Source: Prevotella sp. HUN102 (GTDB lineage Bacteria; Bacteroidota; Bacteroidia; Bacteroidales; Bacteroidaceae). From it: 64,000 nucleotides of DNA. The notes under the pieces are model-generated. The model worked only from the letters and a program-made list of their open reading frames with translations. It made no database searches and was not told the DNA's origin. The position numbers and the translations under genes were made by a program. The number at the start of each line of letters is the position of its first letter. Position 1 is the stretch's first letter. Of this stretch, positions 25,034 to 32,875 are shown one piece after another. The DNA is taken from assembly GCF_000688375.1 (NCBI RefSeq), contig NZ_JIAF01000001.1, positions 372,001-436,000 on the forward strand, written 5' to 3'.

Positions 25034-26125
25034 TTAATTATTTGCAGTGATGTCGATAAAAGAATCCGCCCATTGGAAAAACCTCTCCGGATAGTCGTCA
25101 TCCATCGTGAAAGGCTTCTCCGTGTCGGGAGAAAGGGCGAGTGTCTCCGTAGGGACAATGCTGTACGAGTACGGCTCATTATAGTTGTAATCGTTTACCA
25201 GAGCCTCGGATATGATGTCGTCCGTGTCATAGACCACCCTGACCTGCGACTGCAACGGCATCGGAAGAAACTCCGGCTCTTCCTCATAGAAAGGATCGTA
25301 TTGATAATCCATGAGGGCCTTTCGCGGAAACAGGAACTCACATCCCTCCTTCATCGAGTCAAGCAACAGACGCTCGTCTTCATTTTGCGGGACATAACGC
25401 TGTAGGGCCCGGACTATGTTCCTGTGGTAGGATTTGCCTTCCACCCGTCGCAGCAGCCTGTGTGCCTTTCCTTCTTGGAAAGAGCGGAGGAACCTGTCCG
25501 TTTCCTTCCGCTCTTCCTTTTCATATCCGTTCATTTCAGAGTCCTGAAGGCAGGTAATAATCATTTCGGTGTCATCCGCATGGAGAATGGACTCAATCCT
25601 GTTTCCTTCCATCAGCCGGTGAAGAAACGATATGCAGAGCCGTCTGAACGGCGGTCGCAGTTTCTCCACGAACTTGACCGGGAAATAATAAAGGGTGTAT
25701 TCTCCCCATTTGTGAGTTTTCCACAGGTTGAAATACATCCTGCCCTCCTTGTGCTCGATATTGACATTGACATCGCCGTCAAGCAGGTTTTCCATCTCAT
25801 AGTACAGATGGCAGATGCTTTCTGTCAATGACGTTCTCCGTCGGTGTACGGCCTTCTTTCCCAGCAGTTCCGCATAGCGGTAAAAAGATTCACGCAGGAA
25901 AAGGTAGTTTTCCTGCGTGATGAGATTATAGGTTCTGTCTCCCCATTCCCTGTTCAGGAATCCGGGTGCAATGGGTTTATACCTGACATTCAGAAAAGGA
26001 TTACAGCACCCGGAGGTGCCGTAATTCTTTCTTGTCTTCCTGTCTGGAATCGGTGGCTTTGCCTCAGCGAATAGACTATGAGCCTCGCGAGTGCGTCTTG
26101 CTGATGTATATCCAGAAGTGTACAT
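25034..26125 (-). CDS. PRTRC-associated protein, F-like
   Basis: 363 aa. No motif I can assign with confidence. It is rich in charged residues and aromatic pairs, with segments such as LYYEMENLLDGDVNVNIEHK and a C-terminal acidic part (YDPFYEEEPEFLP). Its place between proteins C and B and its length suggest the PRTRC F position, but sequence support is weak. The gap to protein C is 38 bp. Confidence 0.6.
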   Translation of the reverse strand: MYTSGYTSARRTREAHSLFAEAKPPIPDRKTRKNYGTSGCCNPFLNVRYKPIAPGFLNREWGDRTYNLITQENYLFLRESFYRYAELLGKKAVHRRRTSLTESICHLYYEMENLLDGDVNVNIEHKEGRMYFNLWKTHKWGEYTLYYFPVKFVEKLRPPFRRLCISFLHRLMEGNRIESILHADDTEMIITCLQDSEMNGYEKEERKETDRFLRSFQEGKAHRLLRRVEGKSYHRNIVRALQRYVPQNEDERLLLDSMKEGCEFLFPRKALMDYQYDPFYEEEPEFLPMPLQSQVRVVYDTDDIISEALVNDYNYNEPYSYSIVPTETLALSPDTEKPFTMDDDYPERFFQWADSFIDITANN

Positions 26126-26163
26126 GATTCACTGTTTTTACGTTCGTTATCATTTTCCATTGC

Positions 26164-26385
26164 TCATCCTTTTACACCGATGGTCGTCTTGAACTCATAC
26201 TCGGCTTTGTCATCACTGATGCTTGGGCCGTGTACCGTCGCCGTCGTCAGCTCCGGATAGATGTTGGCATAGTAGCTCATGACCATGTCGGGGCTGTAGC
26301 TGCCGTCGGGATCTTTGAGTGTGATGTTCTCACTGCCTTTCCTGAACTTGAATGTTCTCTTCATTCCTTTGATTTCGAGTGCCAT
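26164..26385 (-). CDS. PRTRC system protein C
   Basis: 73 aa. The small protein begins MALEIKGMKRTFKFRKG and has the family-typical middle YANIYPELTTATVHGP and end YEFKTTIGVKG. Size, sequence and position directly after protein E all match PRTRC C. Function is unknown. Confidence 0.9.
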   Translation of the reverse strand: MALEIKGMKRTFKFRKGSENITLKDPDGSYSPDMVMSYYANIYPELTTATVHGPSISDDKAEYEFKTTIGVKG

Positions 26386-26389
26386 AGTC

Positions 26390-27379
26390 TTATATGATTT
26401 GAGATTGTTGAACTGTGTGTCTGTTTAGCATGGAGGTCGGAAAGTCCGGATAGCCGGCATATTCTCCCGGGTCATATCCCTGTTCGGCATAGCGCCGTAT
26501 GTCTTCCGATGCCTGCGGCTGCATGAACTCTGTCGGTTGCTGCACATAGCCCTGCTGCCTGCTGTCGGGATATGCCTGCTGGCCGTTCACCACGGGCTGG
26601 GCATATATAGGATATTGATTCTGCATCGGCTGGCCCTGTGCCGGCTGTTGCGGGTATGCGGGTTGTGGAACCGGCTGTGGGTACGGCTGTTGCTGGACAG
26701 GGGGATTCTGCTGCATTGGCATGGCTTGCGGAGCGGGTGCCGGTTGCTGCGGCATTGCCACCTGTTGTACTGCCTGTGGCTGCTGAGCGTCTTGCTGTAC
26801 CGGCTGTTGCTGTGCCTGTGGAGCGGCCGGCTGTGCATTTTCCACCGTTTCCGGCTCTGCCGACATGTCAAACAGGCTTCCACGGCTGAGTTCCTTCTTC
26901 TGTGCCTCGATTTTCTCGTCTATGGACTGCAATTCCTGAGGCTTGGCAAACGTCCTTGCCTGCTTGAGGGCTGCAAGGGCTTCCGAGTGTTTCTTCGCGG
27001 CGATAAGCTCGTCTGCCTTTTTGAGGTATTTCTCACATTTCTCGCGCTTTTCCCTTTCTTCCTTGGTCTCCTTGGATTTCGCCTCTTTGGCGGCCTTGCT
27101 GTTGGCGGCTGCCTTGTCGGCCTGCCGCTCGAACTCCTTCATATTGGTTATCAGCCCGGCAACCCTCTGCACCGGCTGGCCGATTGCCCTGATGAAATCC
27201 GCGTCAAGCTCCTGGGGCTGTCCGCTGACGGTCAATGGCACGATGTGGTTCTGCGCCTCGTCCTTCAGGGAGTTGGACTTTGGCAATACGGATACTGTCA
27301 GTCCGTTGTCGGACTTGCGGATGACGAGCGTGAGATCCACCGCTTCCGTCATCATTTGATGGATTGATGTAAAAAACAT
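26390..27379 (-). CDS. PRTRC system protein E with long Pro/Gln-rich tail
   Basis: 329 aa. The N-terminal 90 residues (MFFTSIHQMMTEAVDLTLVI and the following beta-rich part) are the PRTRC E domain. Then comes a charged helical segment (about 90-165, KEAKSKETKEEREKREK). From about residue 185 to 290 the chain is almost only Pro, Gln, Ala, Met and Tyr, so it is disordered. The tail may work as a flexible linker or scaffold for the other PRTRC proteins. It is the first certain gene of the PRTRC operon. Confidence 0.87.
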   Translation of the reverse strand: MFFTSIHQMMTEAVDLTLVIRKSDNGLTVSVLPKSNSLKDEAQNHIVPLTVSGQPQELDADFIRAIGQPVQRVAGLITNMKEFERQADKAAANSKAAKEAKSKETKEEREKREKCEKYLKKADELIAAKKHSEALAALKQARTFAKPQELQSIDEKIEAQKKELSRGSLFDMSAEPETVENAQPAAPQAQQQPVQQDAQQPQAVQQVAMPQQPAPAPQAMPMQQNPPVQQQPYPQPVPQPAYPQQPAQGQPMQNQYPIYAQPVVNGQQAYPDSRQQGYVQQPTEFMQPQASEDIRRYAEQGYDPGEYAGYPDFPTSMLNRHTVQQSQII

Positions 27380-27411
27380 AATTCTGTAATTTTAGATTGT
27401 TAAAAAAGTGT

Positions 27412-27630
27412 CTAAGCATCACGCTGCTGCCTGAAGTATTCCGCCAGCAGCCTGTTTCTGTCTGGATGCCGGATGATTCTCCTGATAGGGTCAAGCAGTG
27501 CGGAGATTGGTACCGGTCCTGTTGTCCGGCCGGATGACATCTCCGCTGTCAGCGCCGGGCTGGCTTCCTCGGCCGGTTGTTTTCTGATGGAGGCTGTACT
27601 CCATGTTCCTGTCATGATGTTCTGTTCCAT
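27412..27630 (-). CDS. Small hypothetical protein before the PRTRC genes
   Basis: 72 aa from ATG at 27630 (MEQNIMTGTWSTASIRK), ending RLLAEYFRQQRDA. The frame stays open further upstream, but that part lies in a long palindrome and is probably not coding. The C-terminal half looks helical and basic (LLDPIRRIIRHPDRNRLL). No family recognised. It lies 32 bp before protein E and is likely part of the same transcript. Confidence 0.5.
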   Translation of the reverse strand: MEQNIMTGTWSTASIRKQPAEEASPALTAEMSSGRTTGPVPISALLDPIRRIIRHPDRNRLLAEYFRQQRDA

Positions 27631-27664
27631 AATCTTATGTTTTAAATTTGAATATTCAGGCTTT

Positions 27665-27845
27665 GGCAGCCTGTCGTGAACTACGAGGGCCTTGGCGGCA
27701 AATGTGCCGCGGTAAGGCAAGGTTTTGCGGAAAAATACCGAAAGCCCGCAGGGCGAGGATGATTTTTTCGCAAACCGTGAGGCCTGACCTTGCCGTCCGA
27801 GAGGGCCATTTGCCAACTTTGCCCTGTAGTTCCCGACGGACTGCC
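27665..27845. repeat. 181-nt near-palindromic element A with CCCGCAGGG tip
   Basis: Four stems stack inward: 27665-27690 with 27821-27845, 27697-27704 with 27807-27814, 27716-27722 with 27788-27794, and 27724-27736 with 27762-27774. Near the centre GCCC-GCA-GGGC forms a tip. The element lies between the topB terminator and the small ORF before the PRTRC genes. It resembles element B at 32608-32783 in size, tip and the A-rich stem near the tip. Confidence 0.75.
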
Positions 27846-27892
27846 GGAGAAGTTTCCGTTTTCTGCTTTCGGTATGGAAGACCTGCTGAAAC

Positions 27893-27922
27893 GAAAAAAG
27901 CCGCCCCATCGTGGGACGGCTT
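27893..27922 (-). terminator. Rho-independent terminator after topB
   Basis: 11-bp arms (27898-27908 with 27912-27922), one mismatch, 3-nt loop, followed on the minus strand by six T. It ends the DUF3945-topB transcript 27 bp after the stop. Confidence 0.85.
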
Positions 27923-27948
27923 CATGAAATCCGCATCTTTTGTCCTGC

Positions 27949-30063
27949 TCAGGCAACGGGCATGCCACTGCCTCTTTTACCCTTGGTCCTCTTGGGGAAT
28001 GCAAGGGTTATTTCCTGTCCGCTCCCCAATGAAAGGGTGGCGTCGAACGTCTTCCCGTTCTTTCCTCTCAAGCCTTTTATCACTCCGGTCTCTCCCTTTG
28101 TCAGAAGCTCTGTCATCTGAAAGTCGGTCAGTTCCTTATTCAGGAACTTCCTGAACAGGACAAAGCCGCACTCCCCACAGTCGCACTTGGCGGCCTTGCC
28201 GCGGATGGCGACATTGCCCTTCCGGCATCTGGGGCACGGAAAGGTCTTTTCCCTTATCGCGGGAAAGCGGATGCCGAGTACGTCCCGGGTAATCTGACGG
28301 GTATAGTCGCCGATCTCCCGCATGAAGCTTTCCCCTGTCAGGGTGCGCCGCTCTATCTGCAGGAGTTTCTTCTCCCACGTCCCGGTCAGCTCCGCATCCG
28401 CCACGCGCATGTCCCTGACGGCATTGTAAAGGAACATACCCTTTTCCGTGGGGATGATATTCTTCTCCGAGCGTGAGACATAGCCCCGCCTGATGAGTGT
28501 CTCAATGATGGACGCCCTCGTCGCGGGCGTGCCTATGCCGAGCTCCCTGATGGCTTCCCTTGCCTCCCCGTCGGCGATGTCCTTTCCGCAGGCTTCCATG
28601 GCGGCAAGCAGCGTCGCCTCGGTATGGAGCGGTTTCGGAAGGGTCTTTCCCCGGACGATTCCACTGCCTGAGACAGGAATCCTCTCCCCGGACCGGAAGA
28701 CTGCCGTTCCGTCATTGGGCTCCGTTTCTCCATCCGTGCGGTCTTCCGCTTTTGAAAAGACACCGCGCCAGCCGGGATTCAACACCACGGAGGTGCATGA
28801 GCGGAAAACAAGCCCGGCACATTCCGCCTCCATCAAGAGATTCTCTCTCCTGCACGGAGGAGAGAAGGCCTCCAGCATGCGTCCCGCTATCATCATGTAG
28901 ACCGTCAGTTCTTCCCCGGTAAGGTCCACGGGTGTGACACCCGTGGTGATGAGCGCATGGTGGTCGGTCATCTTCGTGTCGTCCACGCAGCGCATGTTGA
29001 GTTCCGTCAGGTCGAAGGACTTCCCGTATTCCCTGAATTCCTTTTTCCTGATGATTTTCCCCAGCAGGGTGGGAATTTCCGCCATGACATCCTGCGGAAT
29101 ATGGCGGCTTCCCGTCCTCGGATAGGAAATAATCTTGCGTTCATAGAGTGACTGGGCAATTTCCAGCGTCTTCTCCGCGGTAAAGCCGTGCAGGGCATTG
29201 CAGTCCTTCTGCAATGCGGTGAGGTCATAAGGCAGCGGAGGCGCCTGCTCTGCCGGCTGCCGCTCAATTCTTGTAATGGTGGCAACCGTACCTCCACAGA
29301 TTCGGGAATATGCCCGCTCTGCCGCCTGCCTGTCCCTGATTTTTTCAGTATGACGGAAAATGCGGTGGTCTCCATCCTTTTTCAGCGTGACATGCAGCAT
29401 CCAGTAAGGCGTGGGGACAAACTCCCTGTTTTCCCTGTACCGTGAGCATATCATGGCAAGCGTGGGTGTCTGCACGCGTCCGATGGAATTGTTTGCCGTC
29501 CCTGAGACGGCTCCGAGCGCACGGCTGGCGTTCATGCCGACGAGCCAGTCGGCCTTGGCGCGGCAGAAGGCGGCATCATACAGGCTGTCGTATTCGTGTC
29601 CGTCCCTGAGACGGGCAAGCCCGCCGCGTATCGCCTCGTCGGTGAGCGAGGAAATCCAGAGCCGCCTGAAAGGCTTGCCGGGCTTCAGGTAATCATAAAT
29701 AAGTCTGAAGATGAGCTCACCCTCACGTCCGGCATCCGTGGCGACGATGATGCTCTCACACCTGCCGAACACTTTTTCTATGATTCTCAGCTGCTTGGCG
29801 GCAGCCAGGTCGGTGATCATCCCCCTGTCGGTCCTGACCTGCCTGACGGCCAGCCGGAAATCATCCGGCACGACGGGCAGTTCCTGTTTCCCGTCCCCCG
29901 TATGGCCGTATGCCTCGGGCATTGCCAGGGAGATGAGATGCCCCAACGCCCATGTGACGGCATATCCGTTCCCTTCCCTGTATCCTTCCTTCTTTCTTGC
30001 TGCTCCGACCACGCGGGCGATGTCCTGTCCCACGCTCGGTTTCTCTGCGATGATGGCTATCAT
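27949..30063 (-). CDS. topB: DNA topoisomerase III, type IA (exc-like)
   Basis: 704 aa from ATG at 30063; a longer frame to 30129 adds 22 residues before the canonical MIAIIAEKPSVGQDIARV. TOPRIM motifs are AEKPSVG at the start and TDAGREGELIFR around residue 105. The catalytic Tyr lies in ISYPRTGSRHIP (about 310). A C-terminal four-cysteine zinc ribbon (CPRCRKGN, then CDCGECGF) follows. Type IA enzymes pass single strands and can resolve recombination or conjugation intermediates. CTnDOT carries a homologue called Exc in its excision operon, so the gene belongs to the ICE. Confidence 0.93.
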   Translation of the reverse strand: MIAIIAEKPSVGQDIARVVGAARKKEGYREGNGYAVTWALGHLISLAMPEAYGHTGDGKQELPVVPDDFRLAVRQVRTDRGMITDLAAAKQLRIIEKVFGRCESIIVATDAGREGELIFRLIYDYLKPGKPFRRLWISSLTDEAIRGGLARLRDGHEYDSLYDAAFCRAKADWLVGMNASRALGAVSGTANNSIGRVQTPTLAMICSRYRENREFVPTPYWMLHVTLKKDGDHRIFRHTEKIRDRQAAERAYSRICGGTVATITRIERQPAEQAPPLPYDLTALQKDCNALHGFTAEKTLEIAQSLYERKIISYPRTGSRHIPQDVMAEIPTLLGKIIRKKEFREYGKSFDLTELNMRCVDDTKMTDHHALITTGVTPVDLTGEELTVYMMIAGRMLEAFSPPCRRENLLMEAECAGLVFRSCTSVVLNPGWRGVFSKAEDRTDGETEPNDGTAVFRSGERIPVSGSGIVRGKTLPKPLHTEATLLAAMEACGKDIADGEAREAIRELGIGTPATRASIIETLIRRGYVSRSEKNIIPTEKGMFLYNAVRDMRVADAELTGTWEKKLLQIERRTLTGESFMREIGDYTRQITRDVLGIRFPAIREKTFPCPRCRKGNVAIRGKAAKCDCGECGFVLFRKFLNKELTDFQMTELLTKGETGVIKGLRGKNGKTFDATLSLGSGQEITLAFPKRTKGKRGSGMPVA

Positions 30064-30136
30064 AGTCGAATATGAAATTAGGACCGTTCCCCACTGTTCG
30101 CACGGAAGGGGAAACGGTCGGTTGAACATGGTCTGT

Positions 30137-30397
30137 CTACGCTATCCTGGCATTCTTCACGCCGTTGACCTCAAGCAGCGGCGCACCGTCCTTCCTTACC
30201 AGCCGGAGCGTGGCGTCCATGACCACGTCAACGCCGAACAGCACGAGGCTGAGCGTGACGACGCCGGTCTGCTCGCCGCTGAGGAGCGTGTCGAGCTCAC
30301 CCTGCTTTTTTATGTCTTCCTTTCTTATGCCTATGACTGCGAGTTCCCTCCAGTCCACTTCTTCCACCTTGAATGGTATGTTGATTTTCTTTTCCAT
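30137..30397 (-). CDS. Small DUF4099-like protein
   Basis: 86 aa: KINIPFKVEEVDWRELAVIG near the start, then IRKEDIKKQGELDTLLSGEQ. The pattern W-x-E-L-x-x-x-G-I/L-x-x-E-x-L-x-x-x-G is shared with the DUF4099 part of the larger protein encoded just upstream (INWEELKNFGLSREYLQERG). It is common in Bacteroidetes ICEs, always near topB; function is unknown. Confidence 0.8.
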   Translation of the reverse strand: MEKKINIPFKVEEVDWRELAVIGIRKEDIKKQGELDTLLSGEQTGVVTLSLVLFGVDVVMDATLRLVRKDGAPLLEVNGVKNARIA

Positions 30398-30450
30398 AAT
30401 CTTGACTGATTTTTTGTGTCCTAACTTACATTTTGTTCAGGGGAGGGCCG

Positions 30451-32232
30451 TCATGAGACTTTCTTTCCCCTTGACTTCTTGGGCTCTTTCTTCTGCTCCT
30501 GTGCCTTCTTCTGCGCCTCCGCCACCACATTGCGCTGGGAGGCGTTCTTGTTGCGGTCCGGATTCTCGTTGTAGTAGTCGAGCTTGCCCTGGTAGGGATT
30601 CACCTTGACGTACTGCGCGAAGGTCTTTCCGTCAAATCCTTTCATACCCTCTACCAGCACGGCCTTGCCGTCCTGCAGCCCCGCCCTCTGGGTGGCGGAG
30701 AGGGTGACGCCCCATATTTCTGCCGGGATCTTGAAGTTCTCACGCTGCTCGAAGCCGTCGGGCGTGCGCGAGTAGCTGAGACGGCCCGTCTCCAGGTCTG
30801 CCTTGATGAAGGATGAGAATTCCTCGCCCTTGCGGGTGACCATGTCCTTGAGGAAGATGACCTTGCCCTCACGCAGGTCCTGGCGGTCCTCCGCGGTGAG
30901 CGGAACGCCGTTGATCTCCTTGGGGATGTAGATTTCCCTGTCGCCCTCCGGAGAGTCGGGGTTGTATCTCGTATAGGCGGGACGCCCGCTCGCCTCGTCG
31001 AGCTTGACGAATGCCGAGAAATACTCGCCGTCGGTGCGCTTCATGTCCTCCACGAAGATGGCTTTCCCGGCATTCAGGTCCGCCACCTGCTGGTCGGTGA
31101 GCTTCACGCCTCCGAGTTCCTGGCGGTTGAACAGGCGGTCGTTCTCGAAGATGTATTCTATGCCCCTCCGTTCCGCGCTGAACTGGATATAGGCGTTGAA
31201 CTCCTTGCCGGAATTGGCCGTCATGCCCTCGATGTAGACGGCCTTGCCCTCCTTCAGGTCGTTCTTCTCCTGCTCGGTGAGTTTCACCTTCTTGATTTCA
31301 TCGGGAATGTAGGCATTCTCGGCCTTCATCGCCACCACCTCGTTGGTGAGCCTGTCAAGGCTGATGAAGGAGGGGACGTATTCCCCGTTGCGGGTCTTGA
31401 GCTCCACCACGCGTCCCATGTTGCCCTTTTCAAGCAGGTTCTCCTTGTCCTCTTCCGAGAAGATGTGCCCGAAGAAGGGGCGGTCGAGGTCGGGTTTGGC
31501 GCGTATGCCGTGTATTCCGAGCACGACGGGGCCGTTGGCGGACTGCTGGAACGAGAGGCGGGCATCGGCACGTAGCACGGCAGCCCCGAAATTCATGGAG
31601 ATGGAGACTGTCTTGCTGGTCTTATAGCTTTTGAGCATCTGCTCCAGCAGCCCCCTCTCCTGCAGGTACTCGCGCGAGAGGCCGAAGTTCTTGAGCTCCT
31701 CCCAGTTGATCATCGATTCGTTGTAGCGCAGCGGGGATGCCGTAGTGGCGGCCGCTGTCTGCGCCTGTGTCTGTGGTTCTGGATTTTTCTTTGCCATTTC
31801 TTCTTCTGTTTTTGGTTTTGTACTTTGTTCCTTTTCCTTGTTTTTTGGGGTTACCTCGTATTTCTTCAGGAAATCTTCCACGGCATCGGTCTTCCGGCCG
31901 TTGGCAAGGTCCTCTATGGCCTGCCGGACTTCCGGCTTTTTCAGGTGCCTGTCCCTGACGGAGAGGATGCCGAAGCGTGCCGGGTCCCTGACCTGGCTCC
32001 AGAAGTTCTTGAAGAAATTCTCGAAGATGTCCGCATAACGGTCCACTTTCAGAAAGGAGTTCCCGTGTTTCGCGTCGGCGGGTACGGTCTCATACCTGCC
32101 GTTCCTGTCGAGTTTTGAGACTGCCCGGAGTATAAGTTCCATCTTGTCGAGTATGAACACGATGTCACTCAACTGCTCGTTCTCCGTTACCGGTTTTGAG
32201 GGTGTTTCCGCCCTGATGCTTTGCTTTGCCAT
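30451..32232 (-). CDS. DUF4099/DUF3945 repeat protein
   Basis: 593 aa, cytoplasmic. The N-terminal about 110 residues are helical and partner-like. A charged linker follows, then a DUF4099 segment (INWEELKNFGLSREYLQERG, about 175-195). After it come four clear repeats of about 70 residues (DUF3945) with the core IPxEIxGVxLTxxQxxDLxxGKAVxxEGM and x-G-K-x-F-x-x-Y/F-I/V. The C-terminus is Lys-rich (KKSRGKKVS). Such proteins are ICE-specific and often precede topB; they may be nucleic-acid-binding accessory proteins, but no function is proven. Confidence 0.87.
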   Translation of the reverse strand: MAKQSIRAETPSKPVTENEQLSDIVFILDKMELILRAVSKLDRNGRYETVPADAKHGNSFLKVDRYADIFENFFKNFWSQVRDPARFGILSVRDRHLKKPEVRQAIEDLANGRKTDAVEDFLKKYEVTPKNKEKEQSTKPKTEEEMAKKNPEPQTQAQTAAATTASPLRYNESMINWEELKNFGLSREYLQERGLLEQMLKSYKTSKTVSISMNFGAAVLRADARLSFQQSANGPVVLGIHGIRAKPDLDRPFFGHIFSEEDKENLLEKGNMGRVVELKTRNGEYVPSFISLDRLTNEVVAMKAENAYIPDEIKKVKLTEQEKNDLKEGKAVYIEGMTANSGKEFNAYIQFSAERRGIEYIFENDRLFNRQELGGVKLTDQQVADLNAGKAIFVEDMKRTDGEYFSAFVKLDEASGRPAYTRYNPDSPEGDREIYIPKEINGVPLTAEDRQDLREGKVIFLKDMVTRKGEEFSSFIKADLETGRLSYSRTPDGFEQRENFKIPAEIWGVTLSATQRAGLQDGKAVLVEGMKGFDGKTFAQYVKVNPYQGKLDYYNENPDRNKNASQRNVVAEAQKKAQEQKKEPKKSRGKKVS

Positions 32233-32273
32233 ACTTGTTGCTTTTATTGGTTGATAAATAATGGATGTCGCTG

Positions 32274-32281
32274 CAAATATA
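32274..32281 (-). promoter_or_regulatory. -7 box of the DUF3945-topB operon
   Basis: The minus strand reads TATATTTG, 42 bp before the DUF3945 start codon. No well-placed TTG is visible. Confidence 0.45.
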
Positions 32282-32283
32282 CA

Positions 32284-32607
32284 CCTTTATGCCGTATAAA
32301 ATACTGGTTTACAAACAGATGGCTATCCGTGTCATCGTATGTCATTGCGTTGCATTGGCAACATTGGGGAACATGGGGAAAGAAGAATGGAAAGGAAAGG
32401 GAAAGGGGAATGAAAAGGCAGGGAGAAGAACTGGAAAATATGCAGATTTGCGAGGTGGGCCGCTTTTGTCCCCCTTCATTCGGCTTGTAGGGACAGGAGC
32501 GGGCTTCGTTGGCTGATGACAGTGTTTCCTGAATGGTTGGGGAGATAGTGAAATGAGCATAACATATCCCCTATGTGTTTTTCCTTGACCGTTCTATGCG
32601 TCATCGG
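32284..32607. other. Non-coding spacer upstream of the DUF3945 operon
   Basis: No credible gene. A purine-rich stretch (32365-32450, many GGAAA/GGGAA words) is the only feature seen before palindrome B. Confidence 0.5.
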
Positions 32608-32783
32608 TCGGCTACGCCTGCTATGTCCCGACAAGACAATCAACTCGGAAGAGTGGTATCGGAGCGTTTTTTTCGGTAAAAAATCCCGCAGGGCATTTTT
32701 TGCCGAAAAACCCTTGTGGCCCCGAATGCTCCGATACCACTTTCCGGGTTATCTTTAAAAAGGGACATGGCTGGCGAAGCCGG
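32608..32783. repeat. 176-nt near-palindromic element B with CCCGCAGGG tip
   Basis: The outer arms 32608-32629 and 32762-32783 match at about 18 of 22 positions. The middle arms 32653-32665 and 32728-32740 are perfect (13 bp). The inner arms 32669-32684 and 32695-32710 match at 15 of 16, the exception being a G-T pair. The tip is CCC-GCA-GGG. It lies between the divergent DUF3945 operon and the AAA/DUF4143 gene. Confidence 0.8.
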
Positions 32784-32795
32784 CAAGGTGTTTTT

Positions 32796-32874
32796 TCAAA
32801 AACGTGATATTTTTCTTGCTTTATTCCTCAAAAACGTGTATATTTGCACATAATTGAATCTCAAAAACGTGATA
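32796..32874 (+). repeat. Three direct repeats with 32-33 bp spacing at the DUF4143 promoter
   Basis: TCAAAAACGTG begins at 32796, 32828 and 32861, followed by GATA in copies 1 and 3 and TATA in copy 2. The spacing is three helical turns. Copy 2 overlaps the promoter spacer and -7 box, and copy 3 ends one base before the start codon. This suggests cooperative binding of a repressor. Confidence 0.75.
32816..32846 (+). promoter_or_regulatory. Promoter of the AAA/DUF4143 ATPase gene
   Basis: TTG (32816-32818), 20 bp, TATATTTG (32839-32846). Transcription should start near 32853, about 23 nt before the first ATG. Confidence 0.75.
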
Positions 32875-32875
32875 A

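Noticed and set aside
27631..28004. Several overlapping open frames on both strands in the spacer below topB
   Set aside because: They overlap the long palindrome A and the topB terminator; an inverted repeat of this length creates open frames by chance.
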